Source: Massilia arenae
Lineage (GTDB): Bacteria; Pseudomonadota; Gammaproteobacteria; Burkholderiales; Burkholderiaceae_D
Assembly: GCF_008014745.1 (NCBI RefSeq)
Contig: NZ_VPFD01000019.1
Location: forward strand, 57,211-121,210
Reading direction: 5' to 3'
DNA: 64,000 bases
The notes under the pieces: model-generated
What the model saw: the letters and a program-made list of their open reading frames with translations, nothing else
Told to the model about the DNA's origin: nothing
The model's database searches: none
Translations under genes and position numbers: made by a program
In this document: positions 26,933 to 36,417 of the stretch, one piece after another
How the letters are laid out: each line of letters begins with the position of its first letter
Numbering within the stretch: position 1 is the first letter of the stretch

Positions 26933-28435
26933 TCACAACGGCTCGTCCAGGCGCCAGCCGCGCATCTGGTTCCAGTCCGGATGGTGCAGCCACAGGCAGC
27001 CGCCCGCCACCACCGGCACGCACTCGAGCGGACGGGAAAGGCGCGCGATCTCGTCCAGGATCACGTTGCGGCGCCCGATCCATTCGACGGTGGTGCGCGG
27101 AATGATGCGCGCATTTTCTCCCGCCCCCAACGCTTCTTCGGCGCGGAAGTTCGCCTTGTGGAAGCGCAGCACCAGGCCGCTCGGCTGGCTGCGGTTATTG
27201 TTAAAGCTGCGCAGCAGCGGCAGTACCAGCGTGTCGTCGTGGTGCGGATCTTCGACGTGCTCGTTCGACCACGGCTCGTCCAGCACTGGATGCCCGCGCC
27301 GGAACAGGAAGTTGGCGAAGCCCAGGCGCGCGCCGTCGATCGCCATGCGCGCCGGCAGGTGGTCGGAGCCAGCGCCAAGTTCGAGATAGGAGTACCCCTG
27401 GCCATCGTGCCCGATCTGCCACAGGCGGCCGTCGCGGCTCTGGGTCGGCCCGCCGAACTCCAGGCGCGGTTGCCAGCGCAACGGCCATGGCGAGAATTGC
27501 GGCGCCTCGCCCGGGCGCCAGGTGAGCTGTCCCTGGGCGTGCAGCCAGAACAGGCGGCCGTCGTAGCCGAGCGGATGACTCCAGCCGGCGGCCGGCGCAT
27601 CGGGGCAGGCATATTCCTGCACTTCATCGAGGTCGAGGCGCATGCTCCACAGGCGCACGGCATCGATGCCGCCCGCGAGGCAGGCCAGGTGGCGCCGCAT
27701 GAGGCCGGGCGCGGCCACGATGGGCGCGGCCAGCACGCTCTCGGTGCGGTAGGTTTCGCTGACCGGGTCGATCCAGAGCCGCTGCAGGCCGTCCAGGCCG
27801 GGGACCACACCGGCCTCGCCGCGGCGCGGGTCCTGCGCCGGGATCCAGGCGTGGCTGGACGCGGTAAACACCAGGCTGGCGGCGCCTGCTTCGGGCGTCA
27901 GTACATGCCAGCTTCCGCCCAGCGGATCCCAGTACTGCAGCACGCCGCGGGTGTGGGCCAGCGCCAGCAGGCGCTCGCCGGGAAAGCCGAAGCCGGCGGC
28001 GGCGAACACCGAACAGGCATTGGGCGGCGCCGGCATGGTCAGGTCGCAGCGACCCGGCGTCGGCGCCGCCGGCCGTTCTTCGAGGCTGTCGCCGAGCGGC
28101 GTCGAGGTGACCGGCAGACCGTGCGGCACGTGGCGCGGCAGCATGTCGTCCCCACCCGGTCCCCACCACCCGCGCGCTCGCGCGGCGGCGCCACCCAGGC
28201 GCAATAGCGGACGTCCGCAACGCGGGCAATAGGCGAAACCTTCGGGATAGATCGGAGAACAGCGGCAATCGAGGGGCAGCGAAGCGCCGAGCACGTGGGC
28301 GACGTCGGGCAAGCGCTGGCGCGCGCGCCCGTGCCAGTCAACCGGGCCCAGGCCCTCGCTGGCGAGCAGGGCGAATTCGCCGCTTGTCTCGTCTTCCTGC
28401 CAGATGCTGGCAGGCGTTTCCCATCTGTATGCCAT
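26933..28435 (-). CDS. Zinc-ribbon protein with beta-propeller-like repeats (tubulin-like operon)
   Basis: A 500-residue protein of unknown function. Near residues 57-75 lies a possible zinc-binding cluster (CRC, then CPRCGRP). The remainder reads like a beta-propeller, with repeated units ending in W/L-W (GVLQYWDPLGGSWHVL, GRLFWLHAQGQLTW, DGRLWQIGHDGQGYSYLELG, GGCLWLHHPDWNQMRGW). There is no signal peptide, so it should be cytoplasmic. It is the first gene of the five-gene operon. ATG 28435 follows AAAGG; the frame is open 19 codons further upstream without a site. Such a protein might read the state of the complex or act as a scaffold (inference). Confidence 0.7.
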   Translation of the reverse strand: MAYRWETPASIWQEDETSGEFALLASEGLGPVDWHGRARQRLPDVAHVLGASLPLDCRCSPIYPEGFAYCPRCGRPLLRLGGAAARARGWWGPGGDDMLPRHVPHGLPVTSTPLGDSLEERPAAPTPGRCDLTMPAPPNACSVFAAAGFGFPGERLLALAHTRGVLQYWDPLGGSWHVLTPEAGAASLVFTASSHAWIPAQDPRRGEAGVVPGLDGLQRLWIDPVSETYRTESVLAAPIVAAPGLMRRHLACLAGGIDAVRLWSMRLDLDEVQEYACPDAPAAGWSHPLGYDGRLFWLHAQGQLTWRPGEAPQFSPWPLRWQPRLEFGGPTQSRDGRLWQIGHDGQGYSYLELGAGSDHLPARMAIDGARLGFANFLFRRGHPVLDEPWSNEHVEDPHHDDTLVLPLLRSFNNNRSQPSGLVLRFHKANFRAEEALGAGENARIIPRTTVEWIGRRNVILDEIARLSRPLECVPVVAGGCLWLHHPDWNQMRGWRLDEPL

Positions 28436-28516
28436 TGCTGCCTTTCGCTCTGCCAAATAATTTTTCGAAACACTACCCGCAGGCCGCGTCATTGCTGTTG
28501 CTCAAATGATAGCTCC

Positions 28517-28544
28517 GTGAACCGGCGCGCGGCGCGCCGTTCAC
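28517..28544. promoter_or_regulatory. GC-rich palindrome, candidate operator of tubulin-like operon
   Basis: GTGAAC at 28517-28522 and GTTCAC at 28539-28544 are perfect inverted arms around a 16-bp GC core that is itself nearly self-complementary. It sits in the divergent region, 82 bp before the first gene of the tubulin-like operon and about 130 bp before the M29-like gene. A TATAAT at 28626-28631 may serve the plus-strand gene. Could be a repressor site or an RNA hairpin. Confidence 0.35.
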
Positions 28545-28673
28545 GAGGTAGCGTCGCGCGATCCCGGACGCATCAATAATCGAACTCATCGCGTGCCCCG
28601 GCGGGGAACTTTCGGCAGACATACGTATAATGGCCGCCTGCCTTTCCACCTCTTCAGCCCTTCCGATTCCGCC

Positions 28674-29714
28674 ATGACCGCTGCCGATCCACACGCCGAC
28701 CTCCCTTCGCACGCCATCGATGCCGCCACCAGGCATCTAGCCGACGTGCTGACGATCGCGCTCGAACACGGTCCCGCGCAGCGCGCGCTGGTGGTGTACG
28801 ACACCCGCACCGGCCTTTCGCGCGCGCTGCTCGAAGGCTACCGGCGCAACCTGCCGGAGGCGACCTTCGTCGACTTCGACGGCGTGACGCCGGAAGCGGT
28901 GCTGGCGGCCTTCGGCACGATGGTGGCGGGCGAGCTGGTGGTGCTGCTGCAATCGTCGAACTTCCGCCTCGACGGCTTTCGCATGCGGGTCGAGCTGTTC
29001 AAGCGCGACCTGAAAGTGATCGAGCACGTACACCTGTCGCGCATGCCGGGCATCCAGGGCGAGCACTACATCGACGCCCTGGCCTACGACCCGGCCTACT
29101 TCCGCGGCACCGGGCGCGCGCTCAAGGAGCGCATCGACCGCGCGCCGCACGGCCGCGTGGTCGGCGGCGGCGAGACGCTCACCTTCGCCTCGCCGTTCGA
29201 GCCGGCCAAATTGAATATCGGCGACTACGGCGACATGAAGAACGTCGGCGGCCAGTTCCCGATCGGCGAAGTGTTCACCGAAGCGCTGGACCTCGAAGCG
29301 GTGCACGGCCGGGTGCAGATCCACGTGTTCGGCGACACCAGCTACCGCTCCAACCGCCCGGACGTGCCGGTGACCCTGGTGATCGAGGCCGGCCGCGTGG
29401 TCGCCACCGAGAACGCGACACCGGCCTTCCAGCAGGTGCTGGACAATATCCGGCTTGAGGAAGGCGAAGTCTGGGTGCGCGAGCTTGGCTTCGGCCTGAA
29501 CCGCGCCTTCACGCGCGAGCTGCGGGTGGACGACATCGGCACCTATGAGCGCATGTGCGGCATCCACCTGTCGCTCGGCGCCAAGCATGGCGTGTATCCG
29601 AAGCCGGGCTTCAAACGCAAGGATGCGCGCTACCACATCGACGTGTTCGCGGTGACCGACGCGGTCTGGCTGGGCGATGAAAGGGTGTACGCGGACGGTC
29701 GCTGGCTGGCCTGA
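28674..29714 (+). CDS. M29-like metallo-aminopeptidase family protein
   Basis: A 346-residue cytoplasmic protein. The second half carries a series of acidic and histidine residues resembling the dinuclear metal site of M29 (AmpS/PepS) aminopeptidases: GGQFPIGEVFTEAL, ELGFGLNRAF, GTYERMCGIHLSLGAKHG and YHIDVFA. The N-terminal half (LVVYDTRTGLSRALLEGYRR, ELVVLLQSSNFR) fits the same fold. The likely reaction is release of N-terminal amino acids, but distance from characterised members leaves this tentative. ATG 28674 is chosen by domain fit and the TATAAT at 28626-28631; an in-frame start 27 codons upstream precedes that promoter. Confidence 0.65.
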   Translation: MTAADPHADLPSHAIDAATRHLADVLTIALEHGPAQRALVVYDTRTGLSRALLEGYRRNLPEATFVDFDGVTPEAVLAAFGTMVAGELVVLLQSSNFRLDGFRMRVELFKRDLKVIEHVHLSRMPGIQGEHYIDALAYDPAYFRGTGRALKERIDRAPHGRVVGGGETLTFASPFEPAKLNIGDYGDMKNVGGQFPIGEVFTEALDLEAVHGRVQIHVFGDTSYRSNRPDVPVTLVIEAGRVVATENATPAFQQVLDNIRLEEGEVWVRELGFGLNRAFTRELRVDDIGTYERMCGIHLSLGAKHGVYPKPGFKRKDARYHIDVFAVTDAVWLGDERVYADGRWLA

Positions 29715-29775
29715 TGTCGGCCTGGCGCGGCAGTATCGCGTGGTATGATGGTCAATTGTAAAACGGGAGCCCATC

Positions 29776-30951
29776 ATGCCGGACTCGCTATCGAGTCATG
29801 TGAGGGAAATCCAGGCCATCGCCGCCGTTCCGCGGATGCTGGAAACCGTTGCCGCGCTTACCGGCCTGCGCTTCGTCTGCATCGCCCACGTCACCTCCGA
29901 CAGCTGGACCGCCTGCGCGGTCCATGACGGCCTCGGATTCGGCCTTGTCCCTGGCGCGGCGCTGGACGTCACCACCACGCTGTGCGAGGAAGTGCGCGAT
30001 TCCCGGCAGGCGGTCGTCATCGACTGCGTGCGCGACAGCGAGTGCTACCGCGATCACCACACCCCGCGCATCTACGGGTTCCAGAGCTATTTTTCGATTC
30101 CCATCTTTCGCCCCGACGGCTTTTATTTCGGCACCTTGTGCGGTCTCGATCCGGAACCGGCCCGGCTGAGCGAGGGACCCATCATCCCCGCCCTGACCCT
30201 GTTTGCCGAACTGGTGTCGCGCCAGCTCGAAACGGAACGCTCACTGAGCGCGGCCCGCACCGCGCTGTTGTCCGAACGCGACACCGCGGAGCTGCGCGAA
30301 CAGTTCATCGCGGTGCTGGGCCACGACCTGCGCACGCCGCTCTCGGCGATCCTTACCGGCGCCGAATTGCTGGCGCGGCGCCACGATGACCCGATGACCC
30401 GCCAGTTGGTGGAGCGAATGCGCAGCAGCGCGCTGCGCATGTCCGGGCTGGTGGATAACGTGGTCGATTTCACGCGCGGGCGCATGGGTTCGGGACTGGT
30501 GCTTGACCTGGCCCGCCACGCCGACATCGACCGGGTGCTGGAACAGGTGATCGAAGAACTGCGCAGCGTGTATCCCGGTCGCGCCATCGCCAGCAGCATC
30601 GAGCGCGGCCTGGCCTTGCGCTGCGATCCCCAGCGCCTGGCGCAACTGCTGTCGAACCTGCTCAAGAACGCGCTGGTGCACGGCGCCGAAGGGTGTCCGA
30701 TCGAAGTTCGCGTTGACATCGACGACAGCCGTTTTGTGCTGGAAGTGCGCAACGAGGGGCCGGACCTGAGTCCCGATGTTATCGCGCAACTGTTCAAACC
30801 CTACTGGCGCGCACGCTCACGCAGCAGGGACGATGGCCTGGGACTGGGCCTGTACATCGTCGACCAGATCGCGCAAGGCCATGGCGGGACGATCGGCGTG
30901 CGCTCCGGCGCGAACGGCACCACCTTCACGTTCAGCATGCCGGTCGCATAG
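29776..30951 (+). CDS. GAF-domain sensor histidine kinase, soluble
   Basis: A 391-residue kinase with no transmembrane segment. A GAF domain covers about residues 15-155 (ETVAALTGLRFVCIAHV, SYFSIPIFRPDGFYFGTLCG). A coiled coil, H-box VLGHDLRTPLSAI with His183, N-box NLLKNALVHG, G1 (altered to EVRNEGPDLSP) and G2 GLGLGLYIVDQIA follow. CVRDSECYRDHH in the GAF domain contains Cys and His residues that could bind a ligand, metal or chromophore (inference). No response regulator is adjacent. CGGGAG precedes ATG 29776. Confidence 0.88.
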   Translation: MPDSLSSHVREIQAIAAVPRMLETVAALTGLRFVCIAHVTSDSWTACAVHDGLGFGLVPGAALDVTTTLCEEVRDSRQAVVIDCVRDSECYRDHHTPRIYGFQSYFSIPIFRPDGFYFGTLCGLDPEPARLSEGPIIPALTLFAELVSRQLETERSLSAARTALLSERDTAELREQFIAVLGHDLRTPLSAILTGAELLARRHDDPMTRQLVERMRSSALRMSGLVDNVVDFTRGRMGSGLVLDLARHADIDRVLEQVIEELRSVYPGRAIASSIERGLALRCDPQRLAQLLSNLLKNALVHGAEGCPIEVRVDIDDSRFVLEVRNEGPDLSPDVIAQLFKPYWRARSRSRDDGLGLGLYIVDQIAQGHGGTIGVRSGANGTTFTFSMPVA

Positions 30952-31100
30952 ATTCCAGCGCGGCTGTGAAGGCGTGCGATGCAGATCGCCCGAGCGGCAC
31001 CCGATTCGACTGTTTCAGGATTTTTACAAATCCCCTGAGCAGTTGATTGATATCAGGATTAGAATTCTTTTCTTACATCAACAACAAATCCAGGGGAATC

Positions 31101-33464
31101 ATGTTCCGTTTGCCTATCGGCGTGGCAGCGCTATGCCTCGCCACGTCAGCGTTCGCGGCCGCACCCTTCGACGACAAGTTCCGCCAGCTCGACGAACTGC
31201 TGCCGACGCCGGGATCGGTGCGCACCGCGTCCGGCGCGCCGGGCCACGCCTACTGGCAGCAGCGCGCCGACTATACGATCCGCGCCACGCTCGACGAGAG
31301 CAAGCGCGCGCTCTCCGGCGCCGGCACGGTGACCTACCATAACAATTCGCCGGACACCCTGAAGTACCTGTGGCTGCAGCTGGACCAGAACATCTACAAG
31401 CCGGGTTCGGACGCGCGCCAGAGCGCCGCCCTCCCCTCGCGCAATGCCTGGACCGGCGCGACCGCGCAGACCGGATTGAAATTCGACGGCCTGCGCACCC
31501 TGCTCGAGCAGCAAACCTTCCCCGGCGGTTTCGACATCCTGGCGGTGAAGGACGCGAACGGCCGCGCGCTGCCGCACACCATCAACAAGACCATGATGCG
31601 GATCGACCTGCCGCAGCCGCTCAAGCCAGGCGCGCGCGTGACCTTCAGCATCGACTGGCGCTACAACATCAACGAGCAGAAGGTGCTGGGCGGGCGCGCC
31701 GGCTACGAGAAGTTCGACGACAATAACGACCTGTTCGAGATCGCCCAGTGGTTCCCGCGCATGGCCGCCTATTACGACGTCTATGGCTGGCAACACAAGC
31801 AGTTCCTGGGCGCGGGCGAATTCACCCTGGAATTCGGCGACTACGACGTGCGCATCACGGTGCCAAGCGACCACGTGGTCGCGTCGACCGGCGAGCTGCA
31901 GAACCCGGGCGACGTGCTCACTGCCGCCCAGCGCGAACGCCTCAAGCAGGCGCGCACGGCGAAAAAGCCGGTCATCATCGTCACCCAGGCCGAAGCCGAA
32001 GCGGCCGAGAAGGCGCGCAGCACGGCAACGAAAACCTGGCACTTCAAGGCCAAGAACGTGCGCGATTTCGCCTTCGCCTCGAGCCGCAAGTTCATCTGGG
32101 ACGCGCAGGGCGTCAAGAGCGGCGACGTCGACGTGCTGGCGATGTCCTACTACCCGAAAGAGGGTAATCCGCTGTGGGAGAAATACTCGACCCAGGCGAT
32201 CATCCACACCATCGAGCAGTACAACAAGTACTCCTTCGACTACCCGTACCCGACCGCGATCTCGGTCAACGGCCCGGTGGGCGGCATGGAATACCCGATG
32301 ATCTCGTTCAACGGCCCGCGCCCAAGCAAGGACAAGAAGACCGGCGAGATCACCTATTCGCAGCGCACCAAATATGGCCTGATCGGCGTGATCATCCACG
32401 AAGTGGGCCATAACTACTTCCCGATGATCGTCAACTCGGACGAGCGCCAGTGGACCTGGATGGACGAGGGCCTGAACACCTTCGTGCAATACCTGGCGCA
32501 GCAGGCCTGGGAAGAGAACTGGCCGGACAGCCGCGGCGAGCCGCGCCGCATCACCGACTACATGAAGAGCCGTAACCAGGTGCCGATCATGACCAACTCG
32601 GAGTCGCTGCTACAGTTCGGGAACAACGCCTATGCCAAGCCGGCCGCCGCACTGAACGTGCTGCGCGAGACGGTGCTGGGCCGCGAACTGTTCGACTTCG
32701 CCTTCAAGGAATACGCCCAGCGCTGGAAATTCAAGCGTCCCACCCCGGCCGACTTCTTCCGCACCATGGAAGACGCGTCCGGCACGGACCTCGACTGGTT
32801 CTGGCGCGGCTGGTTCTACACCACCGACGCGGTCGACGTGAGCGTGGACGGCATCACCGAATACACGGTGTCGAGCCAGGATCCGGAAGTCGAGAAGGCG
32901 ATGCAGCGCGCGCGCCGCGCGGAGGAACCGGTGTCGGTCACGAAGCAGCGCAACGAGGGGATGGCGCGCCGCGTCGATGCGCATCCCGAGCTGAAGGACT
33001 TCTATAACGAGAACGACGACTTCACCGTCACCAACAAGGACCGCAACCGCTACCAGGAAAAGATGGCCGGCCTGGAGGACTGGGAAAAGGCGCTGCTCAA
33101 GGAAGGCAAGCACCTGTACCTGGTGGACTTCACTAATGTGGGCGGGCTGGTGACGCCGCTGGTGGTCGAGATTGAGCTCAAGAGCGGCAAGAAGTACATC
33201 GAGCGGATTCCGGCCGAGGTGTGGCGTTATTCGCCGGCGAAGATCACCAAGCTGTTCGTCACCGACGAGCCGATGGTGGGGCTGACCCAGGATCCCTATT
33301 GGGAGACGGCCGACGTCGACGTCAGTAATAACAGCTGGCCGAGGAAGGCGACGCCGTCGCGACTGGAGTTGTTCAAGACCGAACGTGATCCGAACAATCT
33401 GATGCGCGATTTTAATACCAAGTTGAAGGCCAAGGAAAGCGGCGACGCTGCTCCGGCGGAATGA
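31101..33464 (+). CDS. M1-family zinc metallopeptidase (copy 1)
   Basis: A 787-residue exported aminopeptidase-type protein. Signal peptide to about residue 19 (ATSAFAAA), then the M1 fold with GGMEYPMISF (exopeptidase-type motif) and zinc site HEVGH at 433-437 with the third ligand Glu456 in WMDEG. A catalytic Tyr is likely in the following helical region (NNAYAKPAAA). ATG 31101 follows AGGGGAA. The next gene encodes a close paralogue, with long identical stretches (for example PTPADFFRTMEDASGTDLD). Probably periplasmic, trimming peptides. The C-terminal part beyond residue 650 is shared only with the paralogue here. Confidence 0.92.
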   Translation: MFRLPIGVAALCLATSAFAAAPFDDKFRQLDELLPTPGSVRTASGAPGHAYWQQRADYTIRATLDESKRALSGAGTVTYHNNSPDTLKYLWLQLDQNIYKPGSDARQSAALPSRNAWTGATAQTGLKFDGLRTLLEQQTFPGGFDILAVKDANGRALPHTINKTMMRIDLPQPLKPGARVTFSIDWRYNINEQKVLGGRAGYEKFDDNNDLFEIAQWFPRMAAYYDVYGWQHKQFLGAGEFTLEFGDYDVRITVPSDHVVASTGELQNPGDVLTAAQRERLKQARTAKKPVIIVTQAEAEAAEKARSTATKTWHFKAKNVRDFAFASSRKFIWDAQGVKSGDVDVLAMSYYPKEGNPLWEKYSTQAIIHTIEQYNKYSFDYPYPTAISVNGPVGGMEYPMISFNGPRPSKDKKTGEITYSQRTKYGLIGVIIHEVGHNYFPMIVNSDERQWTWMDEGLNTFVQYLAQQAWEENWPDSRGEPRRITDYMKSRNQVPIMTNSESLLQFGNNAYAKPAAALNVLRETVLGRELFDFAFKEYAQRWKFKRPTPADFFRTMEDASGTDLDWFWRGWFYTTDAVDVSVDGITEYTVSSQDPEVEKAMQRARRAEEPVSVTKQRNEGMARRVDAHPELKDFYNENDDFTVTNKDRNRYQEKMAGLEDWEKALLKEGKHLYLVDFTNVGGLVTPLVVEIELKSGKKYIERIPAEVWRYSPAKITKLFVTDEPMVGLTQDPYWETADVDVSNNSWPRKATPSRLELFKTERDPNNLMRDFNTKLKAKESGDAAPAE

Positions 33465-33491
33465 TCGGCTGCCTGTCTTTTAGTTGAACGC

Positions 33492-33512
33492 GTGGGCGGC
33501 ATAGCCGCCCAC
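33492..33512. repeat. Perfect hairpin between the two M1 genes
   Basis: GTGGGCGGC (33492-33500) and GCCGCCCAC (33504-33512) form a 9-bp perfect stem with a three-base loop in the 80-bp gap between the tandem peptidase genes. There is no U-run after it, so it is a weak terminator at best. It looks like an intergenic REP-type element, and could stabilise the upstream transcript. Confidence 0.5.
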
Positions 33513-33544
33513 CCTACGGTGTTTTACCTTCTGTTGTCACCCAT

Positions 33545-35890
33545 ATGATTCTCAAGCACCTGCAGGCGGCCTTCGCCGCCTTTGTACTTTCCGCTTCCGC
33601 AAACGCCGCCGGCCCCGTCTTCGACGACAAGTTCCGCCAGCTGGAGGAACTGCTGCCGACGCCGGGCGAGACCCGCAACGCGGCGGGCGCGCCCGGCCAC
33701 AAGTACTGGCAGCAGCGCGCCGACTACCGGCTGCGCGTGACGCTCGACGAGAACAAGCGCTCGCTGTCGGGCGCCGGCACCGTGACCTACCATAACAATT
33801 CGCCGGACACGCTGACCTACCTGTGGGTGCAGCTGGACCAGAACATGTTCCGCAACGATTCGGACAACCGCAATATCGCCACCCTGCCGTCGCGAGATGC
33901 GTGGCAGCCGCGTGGGAATGATGGCGTCAAGTTCGACGCCCTGCGCTTCACGCTCGAGTCGCGCAAGTTCGACGGCGGCATCCACATCGCCAGCGTCACC
34001 GGCAGCGACGGCAAGCCCCTGCGCCACACGATCAACAAGACCATGATGCGGATCGACCTGCCGCAGCCGCTCAGGCCGGGCGCGCGCACGTCGTTCAATG
34101 TGGCCTGGAGCTTCAACATCCCCGAGATGAACGTGCTGGGCCGCCGCATGGGCTTCGAGCGCTTCGACGACGGCAACGACATCTACGAGATCGCCCAGTG
34201 GTTCCCGCGCATGGCCGCCTACTACGACGCGGCCGGCTGGCAGAACGCGCAATACCTGGGCGACGGCGAGTTCACCCTCGAATTCGGCGACTACGACGTT
34301 CAGATCACGGCGCCCGCCGACCACGTGGTGGCGTCCACCGGCGAACTGCAGAATCCCGGCGATGTATTGAGCCCGGCACAGCGCGATCGCCTCAAGCAGG
34401 CGCGCACGGCCGGCAAGCCGGTCATGATCATCACCCAGGCCGAGGCGCAGGCCAACGAGAAAGGCCGCGCCACCGGTACCCGCACCTGGCGCTTCAAGGC
34501 GCAGAACGTGCGCGACTTCGCCTTCGCCACCAGCCGCAAGTTCATCTGGGATGCGCAGGGCATCAAGAGTGGCAAGCAGGACGTGATGGCGATGTCCTAC
34601 TATCCGGCCGAGGCCAATCCGCTGTGGGAAAAGTATTCCACCCCGGCCGTGATCCACACCATCGAGCAGTACAACAAGTATTCCTTCGACTACCCGTATC
34701 CGGTGGCGATCTCGGTCAACGGCCCGGTGGGCGGCATGGAATATCCGATGCTGTCGTTCAATGGGCGCAGGCCGGTGAAGGACGCCAAGACCGGCGAAAT
34801 GACGTATTCGAAGGCCGCCAAGTATGGGCTGATCAGCGTGATCATCCACGAGGTGGGACACAACTACTTCCCGATGATCGTCAACTCGGACGAGCGCCAG
34901 TGGACCTGGATGGACGAGGGCATGAACAGCTTCGTGCAGTTCCTGGCCGAAGAGGCCTGGGAAGAAGGCTATCCGTCGCGCCGCGGCGAGGCGCGCGACA
35001 TCGTCTCGTACATGCGCAGCACGAACCAGGCGCCGATCATGACGAATGCCGAGTCAACGCTCCAGCGCGGCAACAACGCCTACGCCAAGCCGGCCACCGC
35101 CTTCAACATCCTGCGCGAGACCATCCTCGGCCGCGAGCTGTTCGACTTCGCCTTCAAGGAATACGCCGAACGCTGGAAATTCAAGCGCCCCACCCCGGCC
35201 GATTTCTTCCGCACCATGGAAGACGCGTCCGGCACGGACCTCGACTGGTTCTGGCGCGGCTGGTTCTACACCACCGACGCTGTCGACATCAGCGTCGACG
35301 GCATCACCGAGTACACCGTCAGCAGCCAGGACCCGGAGGTCGAGAAGGCCCTGCGCCGCGAGCGCGCCAATGGCGAACCGGTGTCGGTCATGGACCAGCG
35401 CAACAAGGGCATGGCGCGCCGCATCGACGCCCATCCCGAGCTGAAGGACTTCTACAACGAGAACGACGAGTTCACGGTCACCAACAAGGACCGCAACAAG
35501 TACCAGGAAACCATGGCCGGCCTGGAGGATTGGGAAAAGGCGCTACTCAAGGAAGGCAAGCACCTGACCCTGGTCGACTTCTCCAACAAGGGTGGGTTGG
35601 TGATGCCGTTGATCGTCGAGATCGAACTCAAGAGCGGCAAGAAGATCGTCGAGCGCATTCCGGCCGAGGTGTGGCGTTACTCGCCGAAGCAGATCACCAA
35701 GCTGTTCGTCACCGACGAGCCGATCATGGGGCTGACCCAGGATCCGTTCTGGGAAACCGCCGACATCGACACCAGCAACAATAGCTGGCCGCGCAAGACC
35801 GCGCCGTCGCGCCTGGAGCTGTTCAAGACCGAGCGTGACCCGGGCAACCTGATGCGCGACATGAAGACGCCATTGAAGGGCGCGCAATGA
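33545..35890 (+). CDS. M1-family zinc metallopeptidase (copy 2)
   Basis: A 781-residue paralogue of the preceding gene, with signal peptide to about 21 (LSASANA), GGMEYPMLSF, HEVGH at 435-439 and Glu458. The two align along their whole length, including the C-terminus (FKTERDP.NLMRD). Differences cluster in the N-terminal 150 residues and around residues 290-310, which may alter substrate range. No clear ribosome site precedes ATG 33545. The stop overlaps the DUF6702 start (ATGA), so the two are coupled. Confidence 0.92.
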   Translation: MILKHLQAAFAAFVLSASANAAGPVFDDKFRQLEELLPTPGETRNAAGAPGHKYWQQRADYRLRVTLDENKRSLSGAGTVTYHNNSPDTLTYLWVQLDQNMFRNDSDNRNIATLPSRDAWQPRGNDGVKFDALRFTLESRKFDGGIHIASVTGSDGKPLRHTINKTMMRIDLPQPLRPGARTSFNVAWSFNIPEMNVLGRRMGFERFDDGNDIYEIAQWFPRMAAYYDAAGWQNAQYLGDGEFTLEFGDYDVQITAPADHVVASTGELQNPGDVLSPAQRDRLKQARTAGKPVMIITQAEAQANEKGRATGTRTWRFKAQNVRDFAFATSRKFIWDAQGIKSGKQDVMAMSYYPAEANPLWEKYSTPAVIHTIEQYNKYSFDYPYPVAISVNGPVGGMEYPMLSFNGRRPVKDAKTGEMTYSKAAKYGLISVIIHEVGHNYFPMIVNSDERQWTWMDEGMNSFVQFLAEEAWEEGYPSRRGEARDIVSYMRSTNQAPIMTNAESTLQRGNNAYAKPATAFNILRETILGRELFDFAFKEYAERWKFKRPTPADFFRTMEDASGTDLDWFWRGWFYTTDAVDISVDGITEYTVSSQDPEVEKALRRERANGEPVSVMDQRNKGMARRIDAHPELKDFYNENDEFTVTNKDRNKYQETMAGLEDWEKALLKEGKHLTLVDFSNKGGLVMPLIVEIELKSGKKIVERIPAEVWRYSPKQITKLFVTDEPIMGLTQDPFWETADIDTSNNSWPRKTAPSRLELFKTERDPGNLMRDMKTPLKGAQ

Positions 35891-36393
35891 CACTGCGCGG
35901 CTTCAAGACGCTGTGCCTTGCCCTGCTGCTGTGCGTGAGCACAGCAGTGAGTAATAACGCGAGCGCGCACCGCTTCCACTTCGGCATGACCGACATCTCG
36001 TACAACGAGCGCACCGGCAGCACCGAGATCGTCCACACCTACACGGCGCACGACATCGACGCCCTGCTGCTGAACCTCTACCAGCGCCAGTTCGACCTCT
36101 CCGACCCGGAAGACCAGGACGTGCTGCGCCAGTACGTCGAGCGCCAGTTCTGGCTCGCCGCCCCGGACGGCAAGCGCCTGCCGCCCAAATGGATCGGCAT
36201 GACGGTCGATGCCAACAGCGTCGTCATCTACCAGGAAATCGAGAACACGCCGCTCGCCCGCGCGGCCACGATCCGCCAGGGCGTGCTGATCGACTTCCTG
36301 CCCGAGCAGGTCAATACCGTCAACCTGGGCGCGGGCGGCACGGTCCGTTCCCTCACCTTCACCCGCCAGGTGCTCGAGCAGCCGGCGCAGTAA
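35887..36393 (+). CDS. DUF6702 exported protein
   Basis: A 168-residue exported protein: signal peptide to about 27 (NNASA), then HRFHFGMTDISYNERTGSTEIVHTYTAHDIDALL, the hallmark start of DUF6702, and a beta-rich remainder. Function unknown. It begins inside the stop codon of M1 copy 2 and ends 24 bp before the TonB-dependent receptor, which points to a shared uptake or processing task. Confidence 0.8.
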   Translation: MTLRGFKTLCLALLLCVSTAVSNNASAHRFHFGMTDISYNERTGSTEIVHTYTAHDIDALLLNLYQRQFDLSDPEDQDVLRQYVERQFWLAAPDGKRLPPKWIGMTVDANSVVIYQEIENTPLARAATIRQGVLIDFLPEQVNTVNLGAGGTVRSLTFTRQVLEQPAQ

Positions 36394-36417
36394 CAAATAC
36401 CTTCTTTAAGAAATTCC

